The notes under the pieces were generated by a model that was given only the letters and a program-made list of their open reading frames with translations, was not told the origin of the DNA and searched no databases. 64,000 nt of DNA from Phycisphaerae bacterium (GTDB lineage Bacteria; Planctomycetota; Phycisphaerae; Sedimentisphaerales; Anaerobacaceae), in the NCBI GenBank assembly GCA_012744475.1, contig JAAYBV010000096.1:1-64000 (forward strand). The letters run 5' to 3'. The position numbers and the translations under genes were made by a program. Every line of letters begins with the position of its first letter. The first letter of the stretch is position 1. This document shows, piece after piece, positions 28,033 to 36,885 of this stretch.

Positions 28033-29361
28033 ATGAACAGGCGGAGTTTTCTTCGTTCTACGGCGGCCGCCGGGACCGGTCTGGTCCTTTCTTCGTCGGT
28101 CAATCCTGTGGCAGGCAATGACAGCAGCGGCGACATCCGCGTTGCTCTGATCGGGGCCGGCACGCAGGGAGAGGTGCTGCTGAACGCCTGCGTCAAGATG
28201 GGGGCCGATTCCGGGATTCGTTTTGCGGCGGTCTGTGATGTCTGGGAGGACCTGAATCTCAAGCGTGTGGCGGGCCTGCTGAGCCGCTATGGCCACGAAG
28301 CCCGCAGCTACGTGGACTGCCGTGAGATGCTCGACCGGGAGAAGGACCTCCATGCGGTGTTGATCGCGACGCCTGATTTCTGCCACACCGAGCAGGCGGT
28401 CGCGTGTCTCGATGCAGGGTTGCACGTCTACTGCGAGACCCCGATGTCGAACACCATCGACGGAGCCCGCCGCATGGTTCAGGCGGCTTGCGAACGAGGC
28501 CGGCTCCTCCAGATCGGTCAGCAGCGGCGCAGTAATCCACGCTATCTCCATTGTCGCACGCAACTGCTGGAAATGGCCGGTCTGCTGGGCCGCCTGACGG
28601 CTGTCAACGGCCAGTGGCATCATCCCGCTCGCGCGGATCGTGGATGGTCGAAACGGTGGGCACTCGACGAGGCGACCCTCTCCAGGCATGGCTACGCCTC
28701 CATGCACCAGTTCAAGAACTGGATGTGGTACAAAGGCCTGGGTTCCGGTCCTGTGGTGGATCTCGGCGTGCATCAGATTGATGTGATCAACTGGTTCCTG
28801 GGCGGTCCGCCCAAAACGATCACCGCACGCGGCGGAACCTACTACTACGAGGCGAAGACGCACGAATGGCCCGACACCGCGATGGCTATCCTGGAGTACG
28901 AGACGGACAAGGGCGTCGTCGCCGTCTCGTATGAAGTGCTCTGCACCAACGGCTACGGCGGACACGCCGAGATCTTCATGGGCGACCAGGGAACGCTGGA
29001 GTTGTCCGAGTCGGCCAGTCGCGGAGGATTGTATCGAGACCCGGAGGCGCCGGACTGGCGCAAGTGGGTGCGCCTCGGTCTACTGAGCGAACCCGACAGC
29101 GAGGCCAAGCCGCAGGCGAGTTCTGCGAACATAGACGTGCAGGAGACCACACCGCCCGCCAGGTACGAAATCCCCATCGCGCTGGACGTCCCTTATCATC
29201 AGCCGCACCTGGCGAACTTTTTCGAGGCGATTCGCGGCCGGACGCGACTGAACTGCTCTGGGGAAGCCGCCTACTCTGGCAACGTCACAGCCCTCAAGAT
29301 TGCCGAGGCCGTCGAGAAGAAGCAGACCCTGGAACTCAGCCCCGACACCTTCCGCGTGTAA
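28033..29361 (+). CDS. Tat-exported Gfo/Idh/MocA family protein lacking the EKP lysine
   Basis: A 442-residue relative of the gene at 13312. ATG 28033 begins MNRRSFLRSTAAAGTG, a minimal Tat signal; a GTG at 28009 is in frame but adds only eight residues. The Rossmann loop is IGAGTQG (40-46). Where the family has EKP, this protein reads CETPMSN with Thr at 136 (codon ACC), so the lysine usually essential for hydride transfer chemistry is absent. The other active-site block, GSGPVVDLGVHQID, is intact. It may be catalytically altered, bind cofactor without turnover, or use another base. It faces a GH36-like gene ten bases away. Confidence 0.9.
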   Translation: MNRRSFLRSTAAAGTGLVLSSSVNPVAGNDSSGDIRVALIGAGTQGEVLLNACVKMGADSGIRFAAVCDVWEDLNLKRVAGLLSRYGHEARSYVDCREMLDREKDLHAVLIATPDFCHTEQAVACLDAGLHVYCETPMSNTIDGARRMVQAACERGRLLQIGQQRRSNPRYLHCRTQLLEMAGLLGRLTAVNGQWHHPARADRGWSKRWALDEATLSRHGYASMHQFKNWMWYKGLGSGPVVDLGVHQIDVINWFLGGPPKTITARGGTYYYEAKTHEWPDTAMAILEYETDKGVVAVSYEVLCTNGYGGHAEIFMGDQGTLELSESASRGGLYRDPEAPDWRKWVRLGLLSEPDSEAKPQASSANIDVQETTPPARYEIPIALDVPYHQPHLANFFEAIRGRTRLNCSGEAAYSGNVTALKIAEAVEKKQTLELSPDTFRV

Positions 29362-29370
29362 CGGGTGATC

Positions 29371-31398
29371 CTACTCCATCGGCAGGGCCTCGAACACAAG
29401 AGCTTCGAATGGATCGAGATCGAAGGTGTGCGGCTCGCCCGCCTCCAGCGTGATCTGTGAGGTCTCGTCGACGTTCTTCCATGGTTGCGTCAGGCGGTAA
29501 CGCGCAGGAGCATCCGGCGGCAGTTCGAACGCTGTCTGAGCGTCCACATCCAAGCGAGATCTCGCTTCACCTGGGTTGCGCAACACGAGTATGGCCTTAC
29601 GCGGCGACCACGACGCGTAGCCATAGGCCTCGCCTTTGCCCGGATCGCCGCCGATCCAGTGTACGTCGATCAGCACATCGGCATTCGCACGCGACCAGGC
29701 GGCGGCTTCGGCCAGGGCGTCCCACATCGGCGGCGTCATCATCCCCGGCGTAACGTACAGCTCCTGGAGCTGCGTTCCCGAGCTGAACAGCATGCGGATT
29801 TCGTCCACCAGATCGCCCAAGTCGTTGGCCATCTGTGTCGCGGTGCCGAGCTGGGCGTAGCAGATGCCCTGGACCATCAGCGAGTTGAGCGGATACAGCG
29901 GCGCCCGCTGGACGATCATGCGATACGTGATCATGTCGCGGTAGGTGATCCAACGCTGCCGCATCGTGCCGGCGCCGTGGAAGCCGCAATCCGCGCCGTT
30001 GCGCCAGATGGAATCGCCATAGAACAGCCAGTAGGGTGACGGCCAGGTGCCGGTGGTGATGCTCAGGTACACATCGGGCCGCAACGCGCGCAGCTCGGTG
30101 CACAGCGTCAGCAGCCCTTCGATGTCGGGCAGGAACTCCTCGTCGGCGCCGTCGCGGTCGTTGCCGATCCCTACGCCGTCGAATTTGAAGTAGTTGACGT
30201 CGTAGTCCTCGATCATCGCCGCGCAGACGTCGCGGAAGCGCGCGTAGTACTTCGGACCCGCCAGGGAGAAGCCGTTGCTATTGGTTTCGAAGCCCTGCGT
30301 TTGGCCGTACTTCATTCGTTCGTCCTTGGCTTGCCCATAGCCGCCCCAGGGAGAGAGCCAGACGCCGATCGCCGAGCGGTACTTCTTGGCCGGCGCCACG
30401 AGCGGGCCGAACCCATTCGGGAAGCCTGCGTGGAATTCCCACAGGGTCTTGTTGTCGTCCCAGCCGTCGTCGAACACGAACGAGTCCAGATTGACGCCGC
30501 GCTTCTGCGTTAGTTCCCGCCCGAAGAGGTCGATCACCTCCAGGCATTGCGCTTCGTTCATCTTGCGGTCGCCCCACGCGATGTCGTACCAGGAGTTATA
30601 GTGCAGGAAGGGCCGGTACGGTCGCGGACGCTCCAGCTCGAGGTATCGGCCATACGCCCGTCGCAGTTGCCCGTCCGGTGCGACGCCGATGACCGATGAC
30701 TGAACCAGCGGCCGGCCCGGATGCAGGGGCATGTTGCGCGTGAGACGGCACATCACATGTGTCGGTGGGCCGCCGAACGCGTCGGCGGTACGCACGATAC
30801 TCTCCGAATTCGGATGCTCATACGCGAAGAACATGCCTGAAGCCACCACGGGCGATCCAGCGACCGTGCCGATCACGCGGGCATCGCGGCAATCCAGATC
30901 GACAAGCGTGATGGTTTCGAGAGGAGGCGCCTCGCGGCTGATGCGCAGCGTGAGCGACTGTCGAACGTAATGTGTGTCGTCCCGCAGCACGGCCTGCCAT
31001 TGGATGCGAGGTCCATTGTCCACGCTTTGGAATCGCGCCGTCACCATCTGTCCGGCAAGGCGATCAGCCAGTCGCGGCGAATCAGGATGGCCCGGCAGGC
31101 TCCGGATCTGCGGTGCATCGGCCAACTCAAGCTGCGATGCCCGGATGCTCCGGCCGTCTGACAGGGTTACGATGAACGCCTCCCCGATTGCCTCGATGGC
31201 GCGGTTCGAGAGCTTGTCTCTCATCGCCAGCGGTTGCAGACACCCTGCGCCCATACTCCAAGTGACGGCCAGGGCGTCGTTCTCCAGCGTGAGAGTGTCG
31301 CCGGCAATCTCGGCTCGCGCCGGCCCGGCCGGCGCCGCCAGTGTGGTTGAAGGCAGAAGAGAAACGACGATCAGCGGAAGAATGAGTTCCCGGTCCAT
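29371..31398 (-). CDS. Secreted GH36/GH27-clan alpha-galactosidase-like glycoside hydrolase
   Basis: A 675-residue protein. ATG 31398 has GGGAGG six bases upstream; a TTG two codons earlier is less likely. A signal peptide (LILPLIVVSLLPSTTLAAP) leads to a beta-sandwich N-terminal domain (~30-260) and a TIM barrel with YNSWYDI, FVFDDGWDD, LSPWGGYG and NYFKFDGVG. By analogy with clan GH-D the Asp of KFDG (D407) is the nucleophile. The general acid is not obvious. It should release alpha-linked galactose or a related sugar, but specificity is unsure and the family number is tentative. The stop of the URO-D-like gene lies 33 bases upstream of its start, so the two form an operon. Confidence 0.75.
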   Translation of the reverse strand: MDRELILPLIVVSLLPSTTLAAPAGPARAEIAGDTLTLENDALAVTWSMGAGCLQPLAMRDKLSNRAIEAIGEAFIVTLSDGRSIRASQLELADAPQIRSLPGHPDSPRLADRLAGQMVTARFQSVDNGPRIQWQAVLRDDTHYVRQSLTLRISREAPPLETITLVDLDCRDARVIGTVAGSPVVASGMFFAYEHPNSESIVRTADAFGGPPTHVMCRLTRNMPLHPGRPLVQSSVIGVAPDGQLRRAYGRYLELERPRPYRPFLHYNSWYDIAWGDRKMNEAQCLEVIDLFGRELTQKRGVNLDSFVFDDGWDDNKTLWEFHAGFPNGFGPLVAPAKKYRSAIGVWLSPWGGYGQAKDERMKYGQTQGFETNSNGFSLAGPKYYARFRDVCAAMIEDYDVNYFKFDGVGIGNDRDGADEEFLPDIEGLLTLCTELRALRPDVYLSITTGTWPSPYWLFYGDSIWRNGADCGFHGAGTMRQRWITYRDMITYRMIVQRAPLYPLNSLMVQGICYAQLGTATQMANDLGDLVDEIRMLFSSGTQLQELYVTPGMMTPPMWDALAEAAAWSRANADVLIDVHWIGGDPGKGEAYGYASWSPRKAILVLRNPGEARSRLDVDAQTAFELPPDAPARYRLTQPWKNVDETSQITLEAGEPHTFDLDPFEALVFEALPME

Positions 31399-31431
31399 TT
31401 CCAACCTCCCGTTACTCTGTAAGCATCCACG

Positions 31432-32601
31432 TCAGAGTTCTTCGACACAGCGTATCATCGTTTCGTAGTTCCGCAAGGTCCGCGTGCTGACCGTGCGCCC
31501 ATAGGGACAGGCTGACGGCATCAGCACAAAGCCGCGACCATCGCCTTGGGTCCCGTCCGCAAGCGTCTTTCGCACGATCTTCTCGAACTGATCCGGCTCG
31601 GCGTTCTCGACGTCGGCGATTTCGAGGTTCCCGAACAGGACCAAGGCGTGGCCGTACTTCGCCCGGACGAAGGCCAGGTCCACGTCTCCCTGTGTCGGCG
31701 GCTCGATCGGGTCGATGGCATCGGCGCCCATTCGCACCACCGAATCCAGGACGTTGCGAATCCGGCCGTGAATGTGGATGCGAGCGAAGCCGCCCGTGCG
31801 GCGGATCGCCTCGACCATCGGACCGGTGTACCGGACGACATATTCGTCGAATAGGTGCGGTGGCAGGCATGGTTCCGTCGCGAACTCGGGGCCATAGATC
31901 CGCCAGAGGCGACCGGGGAACTGCCGAGCAACCACCTCGGTTCTGTGATGGATGACCCGGGCGCATTTCTTCAGCAGCTGATGGAACAGATTCCCCTGCG
32001 TCATGGCCACGATTGTGAAGTCCCCCATGCTGAACAGGGTAGCCGCCGCACAGAGCGGGTCTTCCGTATCGACCATAACGATGCCTCGCTCGCCCAGGCG
32101 CCTCTCCTCGTCGATCAGAGGCGAGACGTCGATCGTCTCGGCGAAGGCGTCGTCGGGCAACTGAAGGTAGGCCTCGACATCTTCATGGCTCTTGAGCAGA
32201 TGCTCGACGGTCCACACTGTGTCGACGTCGGGATCACGGCGCGTCAGGCTCGTCATGACCCGGCCTGCGATTCGCAGCGTCGTGCGAACCATTCGACATC
32301 CTTGGTCGAGATACTGCTCGGTTGTTAAGAACTCGCTGCGAGGCCCCTGAGAAGCGGCCTGCGGCGCATCCCACGCCTGATGCGACTGCGCGCGGACGGG
32401 ACTTCGCATGCGGATCAGGTCGGTCTGCTCCTCCGCCAGCGCCAGCAGGGGTCGCCAGGATGGGTCGCGGTAGATGTTGAACGGGTCGGGATCGGAAGGG
32501 TCCATCTTCAGGCCGCCGATTTCATAGAAACTGACGGCCGGGCGGTCGACGGGCCGGCCTTCCAGAGTCGCCATCAGTCGTTCTCTCGACGTCATTATCA
32601 T
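31432..32601 (-). CDS. Uroporphyrinogen decarboxylase-like protein (URO-D/MtaA superfamily)
   Basis: A 389-residue cytoplasmic TIM-barrel protein. It begins MIMTSRERLMATLEGRPVDR, the typical entry of URO-D-like proteins in catabolic loci, and has HIHGRIRNVLDSVVRMGADA, DPIEPPTQGDVDL and LFGNLEIADVE. The haem-pathway enzyme HemE is usually better conserved; this copy lies closer to the MtaA/CmuA methyltransferase-type branch, so haem synthesis is unlikely. ATG 32601 or 32595 could be the start; both lie downstream of the extended -10 promoter at 32653. It is the first gene of an operon with the GH36-like enzyme. A demethylation or C1-transfer role on sugars is speculation. Confidence 0.75.
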   Translation of the reverse strand: MIMTSRERLMATLEGRPVDRPAVSFYEIGGLKMDPSDPDPFNIYRDPSWRPLLALAEEQTDLIRMRSPVRAQSHQAWDAPQAASQGPRSEFLTTEQYLDQGCRMVRTTLRIAGRVMTSLTRRDPDVDTVWTVEHLLKSHEDVEAYLQLPDDAFAETIDVSPLIDEERRLGERGIVMVDTEDPLCAAATLFSMGDFTIVAMTQGNLFHQLLKKCARVIHHRTEVVARQFPGRLWRIYGPEFATEPCLPPHLFDEYVVRYTGPMVEAIRRTGGFARIHIHGRIRNVLDSVVRMGADAIDPIEPPTQGDVDLAFVRAKYGHALVLFGNLEIADVENAEPDQFEKIVRKTLADGTQGDGRGFVLMPSACPYGRTVSTRTLRNYETMIRCVEEL

Positions 32602-32652
32602 CACATCTGCCCACGACCGTTGCGGGAGATTGTCACTCGGAGGTTCTGCGAC

Positions 32653-32661
32653 AGTATACCA
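32653..32661 (-). promoter_or_regulatory. Extended -10 promoter for the URO-D-like/GH36-like operon
   Basis: Read on the minus strand the sequence is TGGTATACT, an extended -10 element (TGnTATAnT type). No good -35 hexamer is seen. The start would be near 32646, giving a 45-base leader and excluding start codons further upstream. Confidence 0.5.
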
Positions 32662-32693
32662 CAACCCCCGGTTGCAGGAACACCACGACGGCC

Positions 32694-32735
32694 TGGAAAA
32701 GCAGAGGCCTGGGCATCCATCATGGAGCCCAGGCC
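32694..32735 (-). terminator. Rho-independent terminator after the class V aminotransferase
   Basis: Nine perfect base pairs (32706-32714 with 32727-32735, ggcctgggc type) around a 12-base loop. On the minus strand they are followed by tctgcttttcc, a modest T-rich tail. It lies 38 bases after the aminotransferase stop. Confidence 0.65.
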
Positions 32736-32772
32736 CGTATCTACCGTGCTCTTTGGCGATTCGGCAGGCGGC

Positions 32773-33864
32773 TTAGCCGATCTCCTCCTCAATCCAGCCG
32801 CAAATCTCCTTCACTTCCGCCAGCGTGATATCGCCCATGTGTGCGATGCGGAAGGTCTTGTCCTTGAGCTGGCCGTAGCCGGCACTGAAGATCGTGTTGT
32901 GCTTGGCCTTGACGGCCTTGATGACGTCACCGACGTTGATGTTGCGAGTATTCTTGATCGTCGTCAGGGTGTTCGACGCGTACTTCTCCTCGCAGAACAG
33001 CTCGAAACCCTTGCCCTTGGCCCAGCCGCGGCAGAAGTCGCCCATCTTCTTGTGACGAGCCCAAACGTTTTCGATGCCTTCGTTGACGAGCTTCGTGCAC
33101 TGGTAGTGCAGGCCCATGATGTGCGGAATGCTCGGCGTCACGAGCGTCTGGTTCTTCTCGGCGGCCTTAGCCCACTGGATGAAGTCGAAGTAGTATCCCC
33201 GCGCGGGCACACTCTTGGCTTTCTCGACCGCCCGTTTGCTGACCGCGGCGACCGTAAATCCCGGCGGCAGGGCGAATGCCTTCTGCACCGAGGCGAACGC
33301 GACGTCCCAGCCGAGTTCGTCGAAATGGATCGGCTGGCCGATCATCCCGCTGACGGCGTCCACGAAGACCAGCACGTTCGGGTATTTGGCCTTCATCATC
33401 TTGCTGATTTCGTAGATCGGGTTCATCAGGCCGGTGCTGGTCTCGTTGTAGATCAGCGTGACCGCCGCGTACTTGCCGGAGGCGAGCTGGGCGTCGATCA
33501 GCTCGGGTGTGGTGGCCTTGCCCCACTCGACCTTGAGCAGATCCACGTTGCGGCCGCATTCCTTCACCACGTCCGCCCACTTGTCGCTGAACGCGCCGCA
33601 GCAGGTCGCCAGGACGGTCTCGTCGGGGTGGACGCAGTTGCGAATCGAAGCCTCCCATAGGCCCGATCCGCTCGAGGTCGACAGGAAGATGTACTGGTCG
33701 GTGAACAGCAGCTTCTTGAGCATGTCGACGACTTCGCCGTGAAGAACGCCGTACTCCTTGTCGCGATGGCCCAACGTACGCCGGGCAAGCTGCTGGAGGA
33801 CGTCGTCTTTGACCTGGACGGGGCCTGGGATGAAGAGTCTCGGGGGGGTCTTCCAATCTGCCAT
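32773..33864 (-). CDS. Class V PLP-dependent aminotransferase (serine-pyruvate/phosphoserine type)
   Basis: A 363-residue cytoplasmic enzyme. It begins PPRLFIPGPVQVKDDVLQQ, as in alanine-glyoxylate/serine-pyruvate aminotransferases, and has LSTSSGSGLWEASIRN (phosphate-binding turn), FVDAVSGMIGQP and FASVQKAFALPPG, in which the Lys of SVQKAF should form the PLP aldimine. ATG 33864 has GGAG seven bases upstream. It follows the DUF1015 gene by 21 bases, a pairing that in several phyla occurs with serine-pathway genes. It may act as a phosphoserine, serine or alanine:glyoxylate aminotransferase; sequence alone does not decide. The transcript ends at a hairpin downstream. Confidence 0.88.
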   Translation of the reverse strand: MADWKTPPRLFIPGPVQVKDDVLQQLARRTLGHRDKEYGVLHGEVVDMLKKLLFTDQYIFLSTSSGSGLWEASIRNCVHPDETVLATCCGAFSDKWADVVKECGRNVDLLKVEWGKATTPELIDAQLASGKYAAVTLIYNETSTGLMNPIYEISKMMKAKYPNVLVFVDAVSGMIGQPIHFDELGWDVAFASVQKAFALPPGFTVAAVSKRAVEKAKSVPARGYYFDFIQWAKAAEKNQTLVTPSIPHIMGLHYQCTKLVNEGIENVWARHKKMGDFCRGWAKGKGFELFCEEKYASNTLTTIKNTRNINVGDVIKAVKAKHNTIFSAGYGQLKDKTFRIAHMGDITLAEVKEICGWIEEEIG

Positions 33865-33885
33865 GTGCGCGCTCCAAAAGAGGAT

Positions 33886-35199
33886 TTAGAGTTTCTGAAT
33901 TGTCAAACCGGTATACATCTTGGGAAAGAAGTACGTGGACTTGTGCGGCATGCGTTCCCCGGCGTCGGTAACCGCGACGAGCTGACGCATCTTCACCGGG
34001 TTGGTGAAGAACGCGACCTGCTTAGCGCCGGCGTCGATCTGCGAGATGATTCCATCGATGGCGTTGGGCACATCCTTGATGTACTCGACGAAGTCGCTGT
34101 TGCCCATTCGCTCTTCATCGAGAGCGAGCAGTCCCTCCAGGATCAGTTTCTGGAGCACCGCGACATCCAGCGTCTGCCAGGCTTCGCTCTTATCCGGCGC
34201 CGCGGCTTTCATAAGGGACTTGTCCTTCAGCACGGCGACATGGAACGTGCCGTCTCCGGTGTAGATCCCCAGCGGGGTTTCGCCTCGATCGTGCACAGTC
34301 CTCATCGTGGCGAGCATCCGTTGTTTGGCGGATTCCTTGGACCTGGGATCCGAACGATCCGCGATCTTCATCAGAGTGAAGCCGGAAGTCAGACGCAGGA
34401 GGAACTCCCGCGGCTCGAAGCCTTCGATCCCGCCGACTACGCGGTGGGTCGCCAGGACCACGAGGCCCTGCTGTTTGAGGTTGGTGAAGGCCATCATTTG
34501 AAACGCCGCGGCCGGGTTGCCGCTTTCTCGCCAGTAGGTCAGGCCGGTCGTATAGCGGTGGTGCCCGTCGGCGATAATGCAGCTCTTGTCGCCCATCATC
34601 TGGCGGATGGCCTCAATCTCCCCTCTGGTGGTGATGGCGAAGAGCCGATGCCGCACATCCTGGTCGTCGACAAAATCGATGAGCGGCTTCTGGGCGACGG
34701 CCTTCTGGATGATTCGGTCGGCGACCCCCTGAGGGTCTTCGTAGAGCATGAACACCAGGCCGAACCGGGCGGAGGTGGCTCTCTTGAGGTTGAGCCGGTC
34801 GAGCATGGGCTTGGCGAACACCTGCTCGTGCGGTCTGACGGTTCGGCCGAAATCTTCGAGCTTGCCCAAGGCGATGAACGTCAGACGCTCGAACGCGACC
34901 CCGTCGATCTCGAAATCCTGTACGTAGCCGTAGATGGCCTCCCTCGTATCCGGCTTCAGGGCGCCTTGCTGGATCCACTGCATCAGGTATTCGGCGGCAC
35001 GGGTGTACTGGTTGTGCTGCTCGTCGTCGCAGGAGGTCGTCTTGCCTCTGGTGATCCGAACGATGTTGTAAGGGCTCTTCTCGTAAAGCTGCCTCTGCTG
35101 ATTCGCGTCGATGACATCGTATGGCGGGGCGATGCAGTCGCCGATGTCGCCCACGATGTGTGCATCGAATCGATATGCTCTGAACGATCTTATTTCCAT
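33886..35199 (-). CDS. DUF1015 family protein
   Basis: A 437-residue, probably cytoplasmic protein with the DUF1015 hallmarks IAPPYDVID near the N-terminus, YNIVRITRGK, PHEQVFAKPMLDR and the His-rich IADGHHRYTTGLTYW. The start is ATG 35199, with AAGG upstream; an open extension of 28 residues lacks homology. The biochemical role of the family is not firmly established, to my knowledge. The conserved His/Asp cluster suggests metal-dependent chemistry. It is the first gene of an operon with the class V aminotransferase, which points to serine or related amino-acid metabolism. Confidence 0.85.
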   Translation of the reverse strand: MEIRSFRAYRFDAHIVGDIGDCIAPPYDVIDANQQRQLYEKSPYNIVRITRGKTTSCDDEQHNQYTRAAEYLMQWIQQGALKPDTREAIYGYVQDFEIDGVAFERLTFIALGKLEDFGRTVRPHEQVFAKPMLDRLNLKRATSARFGLVFMLYEDPQGVADRIIQKAVAQKPLIDFVDDQDVRHRLFAITTRGEIEAIRQMMGDKSCIIADGHHRYTTGLTYWRESGNPAAAFQMMAFTNLKQQGLVVLATHRVVGGIEGFEPREFLLRLTSGFTLMKIADRSDPRSKESAKQRMLATMRTVHDRGETPLGIYTGDGTFHVAVLKDKSLMKAAAPDKSEAWQTLDVAVLQKLILEGLLALDEERMGNSDFVEYIKDVPNAIDGIISQIDAGAKQVAFFTNPVKMRQLVAVTDAGERMPHKSTYFFPKMYTGLTIQKL

Positions 35200-35333
35200 T
35201 AGCACCTTCTTGGCAGCCTTTCGATACCGCGAATCCCGCGGGCGTTCAACCCTCTCTCGGTCGAGGCCGGAATCTGGATCCATATCGAGGCCGGAAACCC
35301 TCGCGGTGTTTCTCCAGACCCCGAAGCGTCGGA

Positions 35334-35363
35334 ATCATACCCTAGGCCTTCTGTCTTTGTCAA
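35334..35363 (-). promoter_or_regulatory. Sigma-70 type promoter for the DUF1015-aminotransferase operon
   Basis: On the minus strand TTGACA (35363-35358), an 18-base spacer and TATGAT (35339-35334). The start near 35327 leaves a leader of about 128 bases before ATG 35199. Both hexamers are close to consensus. Confidence 0.7.
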
Positions 35364-35556
35364 GTCAGAACGTTGTGCAGCGCGGTTCTGAAGGCCGCCA
35401 AAGACTGCAGGCAGGTTTCATGCGCCATATCCGGATATGATCCGCAGGGACCCCAATTCAATCTCTATCGACACGGGTCAATTCAAACTGGTGAAGGACT
35501 TGTGTAGGTGTTAACGTTTAATGTTGGCCATGCCGGGCAGGCGGCGACATAGACGC
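35364..35556. other. Intergenic remainder, nothing recognised
   Basis: Together with the promoter and its leader this fills a 357-base gap between the DUF1015 start and the metallophosphoesterase stop. I see no coding frame with a ribosome site, no tRNA and no strong terminator hairpin. Confidence 0.4.
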
Positions 35557-36552
35557 TCAATATTGCACTTTTTGGCCGTTTTCGAGGCGGAGCCAGGTGG
35601 TAAAGGTGTCTTTGCCAGCCTCGACGAGGATGACGCGTCCGCCTCGGGGGAAGCCGTCGCGGCCATAGGCGTTGAAGCCGCTGCCCCGGCCGTAGATCAG
35701 ACGGATGCCGTGCAGGGTCCCCTCGTAGTCGTTGACGTGGTCGTGCCCGACGAAGGTGCCTTTGATGTCGCCGCATTCGAGCATGGCCGCAAGAAAGCCG
35801 GAGTTGATCTTCGGGCAGCACACGCTCTCATAGCGATAACCCGCCACGTTGGTGTTGGGAGCCGCCAGCACCTGCTCGTATTCGGGAAGCGGGATGTGAA
35901 AGAAGGCCAGCGCCGGATAGGGCCGTCCGCCGTTCTGAGCCGCCAGCTCCTTCGACGTCCGCCGGTACCAGTCGATCTGATCGGTGTGAATCCAATCGTA
36001 ACTGCCCAGCGATTTCTCGGGCGGGTAGGCGTTGGAGTCGAGGAAGTAGAGAATCCACTGCGTCTGCCCGCCGTCGGCCGCGACTACAGGCAGATAATAG
36101 TTGCTTACCCCGAAGATGTTCTTCGGGCCCTGCTGCGACACCGAGTACGGCATGGAGATCACGATGTCCATCACACCCCGGCGGTCCTTGGTCCCCTCGT
36201 CGTCGTGGTTCCCCATGGCTACCGACCAGGGGATGCGCCGCTCGGCCATGGGCTGCGAGCACAGCTTCATCATCTGTCGGGGCTGTTCGGACGACGCCAG
36301 AAAATCGCCCGTCAGCACCACGAGTTGCGGTTTCTCCGCATCCAGGACCCGTCCCATCAGCGCGATGGTCTTGTCGTCATTCTTGCTGTCCTCTCGAAGA
36401 TGCAGGTCCGTGAACTGGACGATCTTGAACTGTCCTCGGGCATCGAACTGCAGCACTGTCTTCCTCTCGGAAGTGGATTCGGCCTCGCCCATCGCGACGC
36501 CGAACAGAGCAAGAACCAACAACGAACTGAGGATCCTGACCGATGATTGCAT
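35557..36552 (-). CDS. Secreted calcineurin-like metallophosphoesterase
   Basis: A 331-residue exported phosphoesterase. ATG 36552 has AAGGAAG upstream and opens a signal peptide (ILSSLLVLALFGVAMGEA). The dinuclear-metal motifs are all present in order: FTDLHL, LTGDFL, GNHDDEG, FFHIPLPEY and VGHDHVND. The family resembles yeast Dcr2/Sia1-type and bacterial purple-acid-like phosphatases, so the likely substrate is a phosphomonoester or diester in the periplasm; the exact one is unknown. It ends with a small beta extension (VILVEAGKDTFTTWLRLENG). A promoter lies about 100 bases upstream, and it seems to be transcribed alone. Confidence 0.88.
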   Translation of the reverse strand: MQSSVRILSSLLVLALFGVAMGEAESTSERKTVLQFDARGQFKIVQFTDLHLREDSKNDDKTIALMGRVLDAEKPQLVVLTGDFLASSEQPRQMMKLCSQPMAERRIPWSVAMGNHDDEGTKDRRGVMDIVISMPYSVSQQGPKNIFGVSNYYLPVVAADGGQTQWILYFLDSNAYPPEKSLGSYDWIHTDQIDWYRRTSKELAAQNGGRPYPALAFFHIPLPEYEQVLAAPNTNVAGYRYESVCCPKINSGFLAAMLECGDIKGTFVGHDHVNDYEGTLHGIRLIYGRGSGFNAYGRDGFPRGGRVILVEAGKDTFTTWLRLENGQKVQY

Positions 36553-36649
36553 GGAAGCCTTCCTTTCCATAGGACGCATCTTGGGGAACAACACCAACAC
36601 AGGGGATCAGGCCCGATGACATCGAGCCAAGTCCTCCATACCGTCGCAA

Positions 36650-36678
36650 AAGCTAACATATCTTGCCCTACCCGTCAA
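36650..36678 (-). promoter_or_regulatory. Probable promoter for the metallophosphoesterase gene
   Basis: On the minus strand TTGACG (36678-36673), a 17-base spacer and TAGCTT (36655-36650). The -35 is near consensus, the -10 moderate. The predicted leader to ATG 36552 is about 90 bases. Confidence 0.5.
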
Positions 36679-36696
36679 ATCAGAACCCCGTCAGGT

Positions 36697-36885
36697 GGAG
36701 TGTGGTGTCTGTGCGAATTTCGCGGCAAGGCCCGTCTTCCAGCACGGAGCGCCATGTGTGGCAGCGGCAAGCGCAGGCTTGCCGATGATGGTACGCGCGC
36801 CGTCGAGGCCATCGGCAAACTCCGCCTTGCTCCGTTTGCCGCTGCCACACGCCTGCCAGGATATTTTCACAGACACGGAGTGTGG
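36697..36885. mobile_element. Possible MITE-like inverted-repeat element
   Basis: A non-coding ~170-base block has nested inverted repeats: gtgtctgtg (36705-36713) with cacagacac (36868-36876), and a perfect 15-bp pair (36756-36770 with 36836-36850). It is bordered by the 9-base direct repeat ggagtgtgg (36697-36705 and 36877-36885), which looks like a target-site duplication. A small internal hairpin (ggcaag/cttgcc) is also present. No transposase is encoded. The stretch could instead be a structured RNA; the gap between this block and the oxidoreductase stop at 37011 shows nothing else. Confidence 0.5.
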
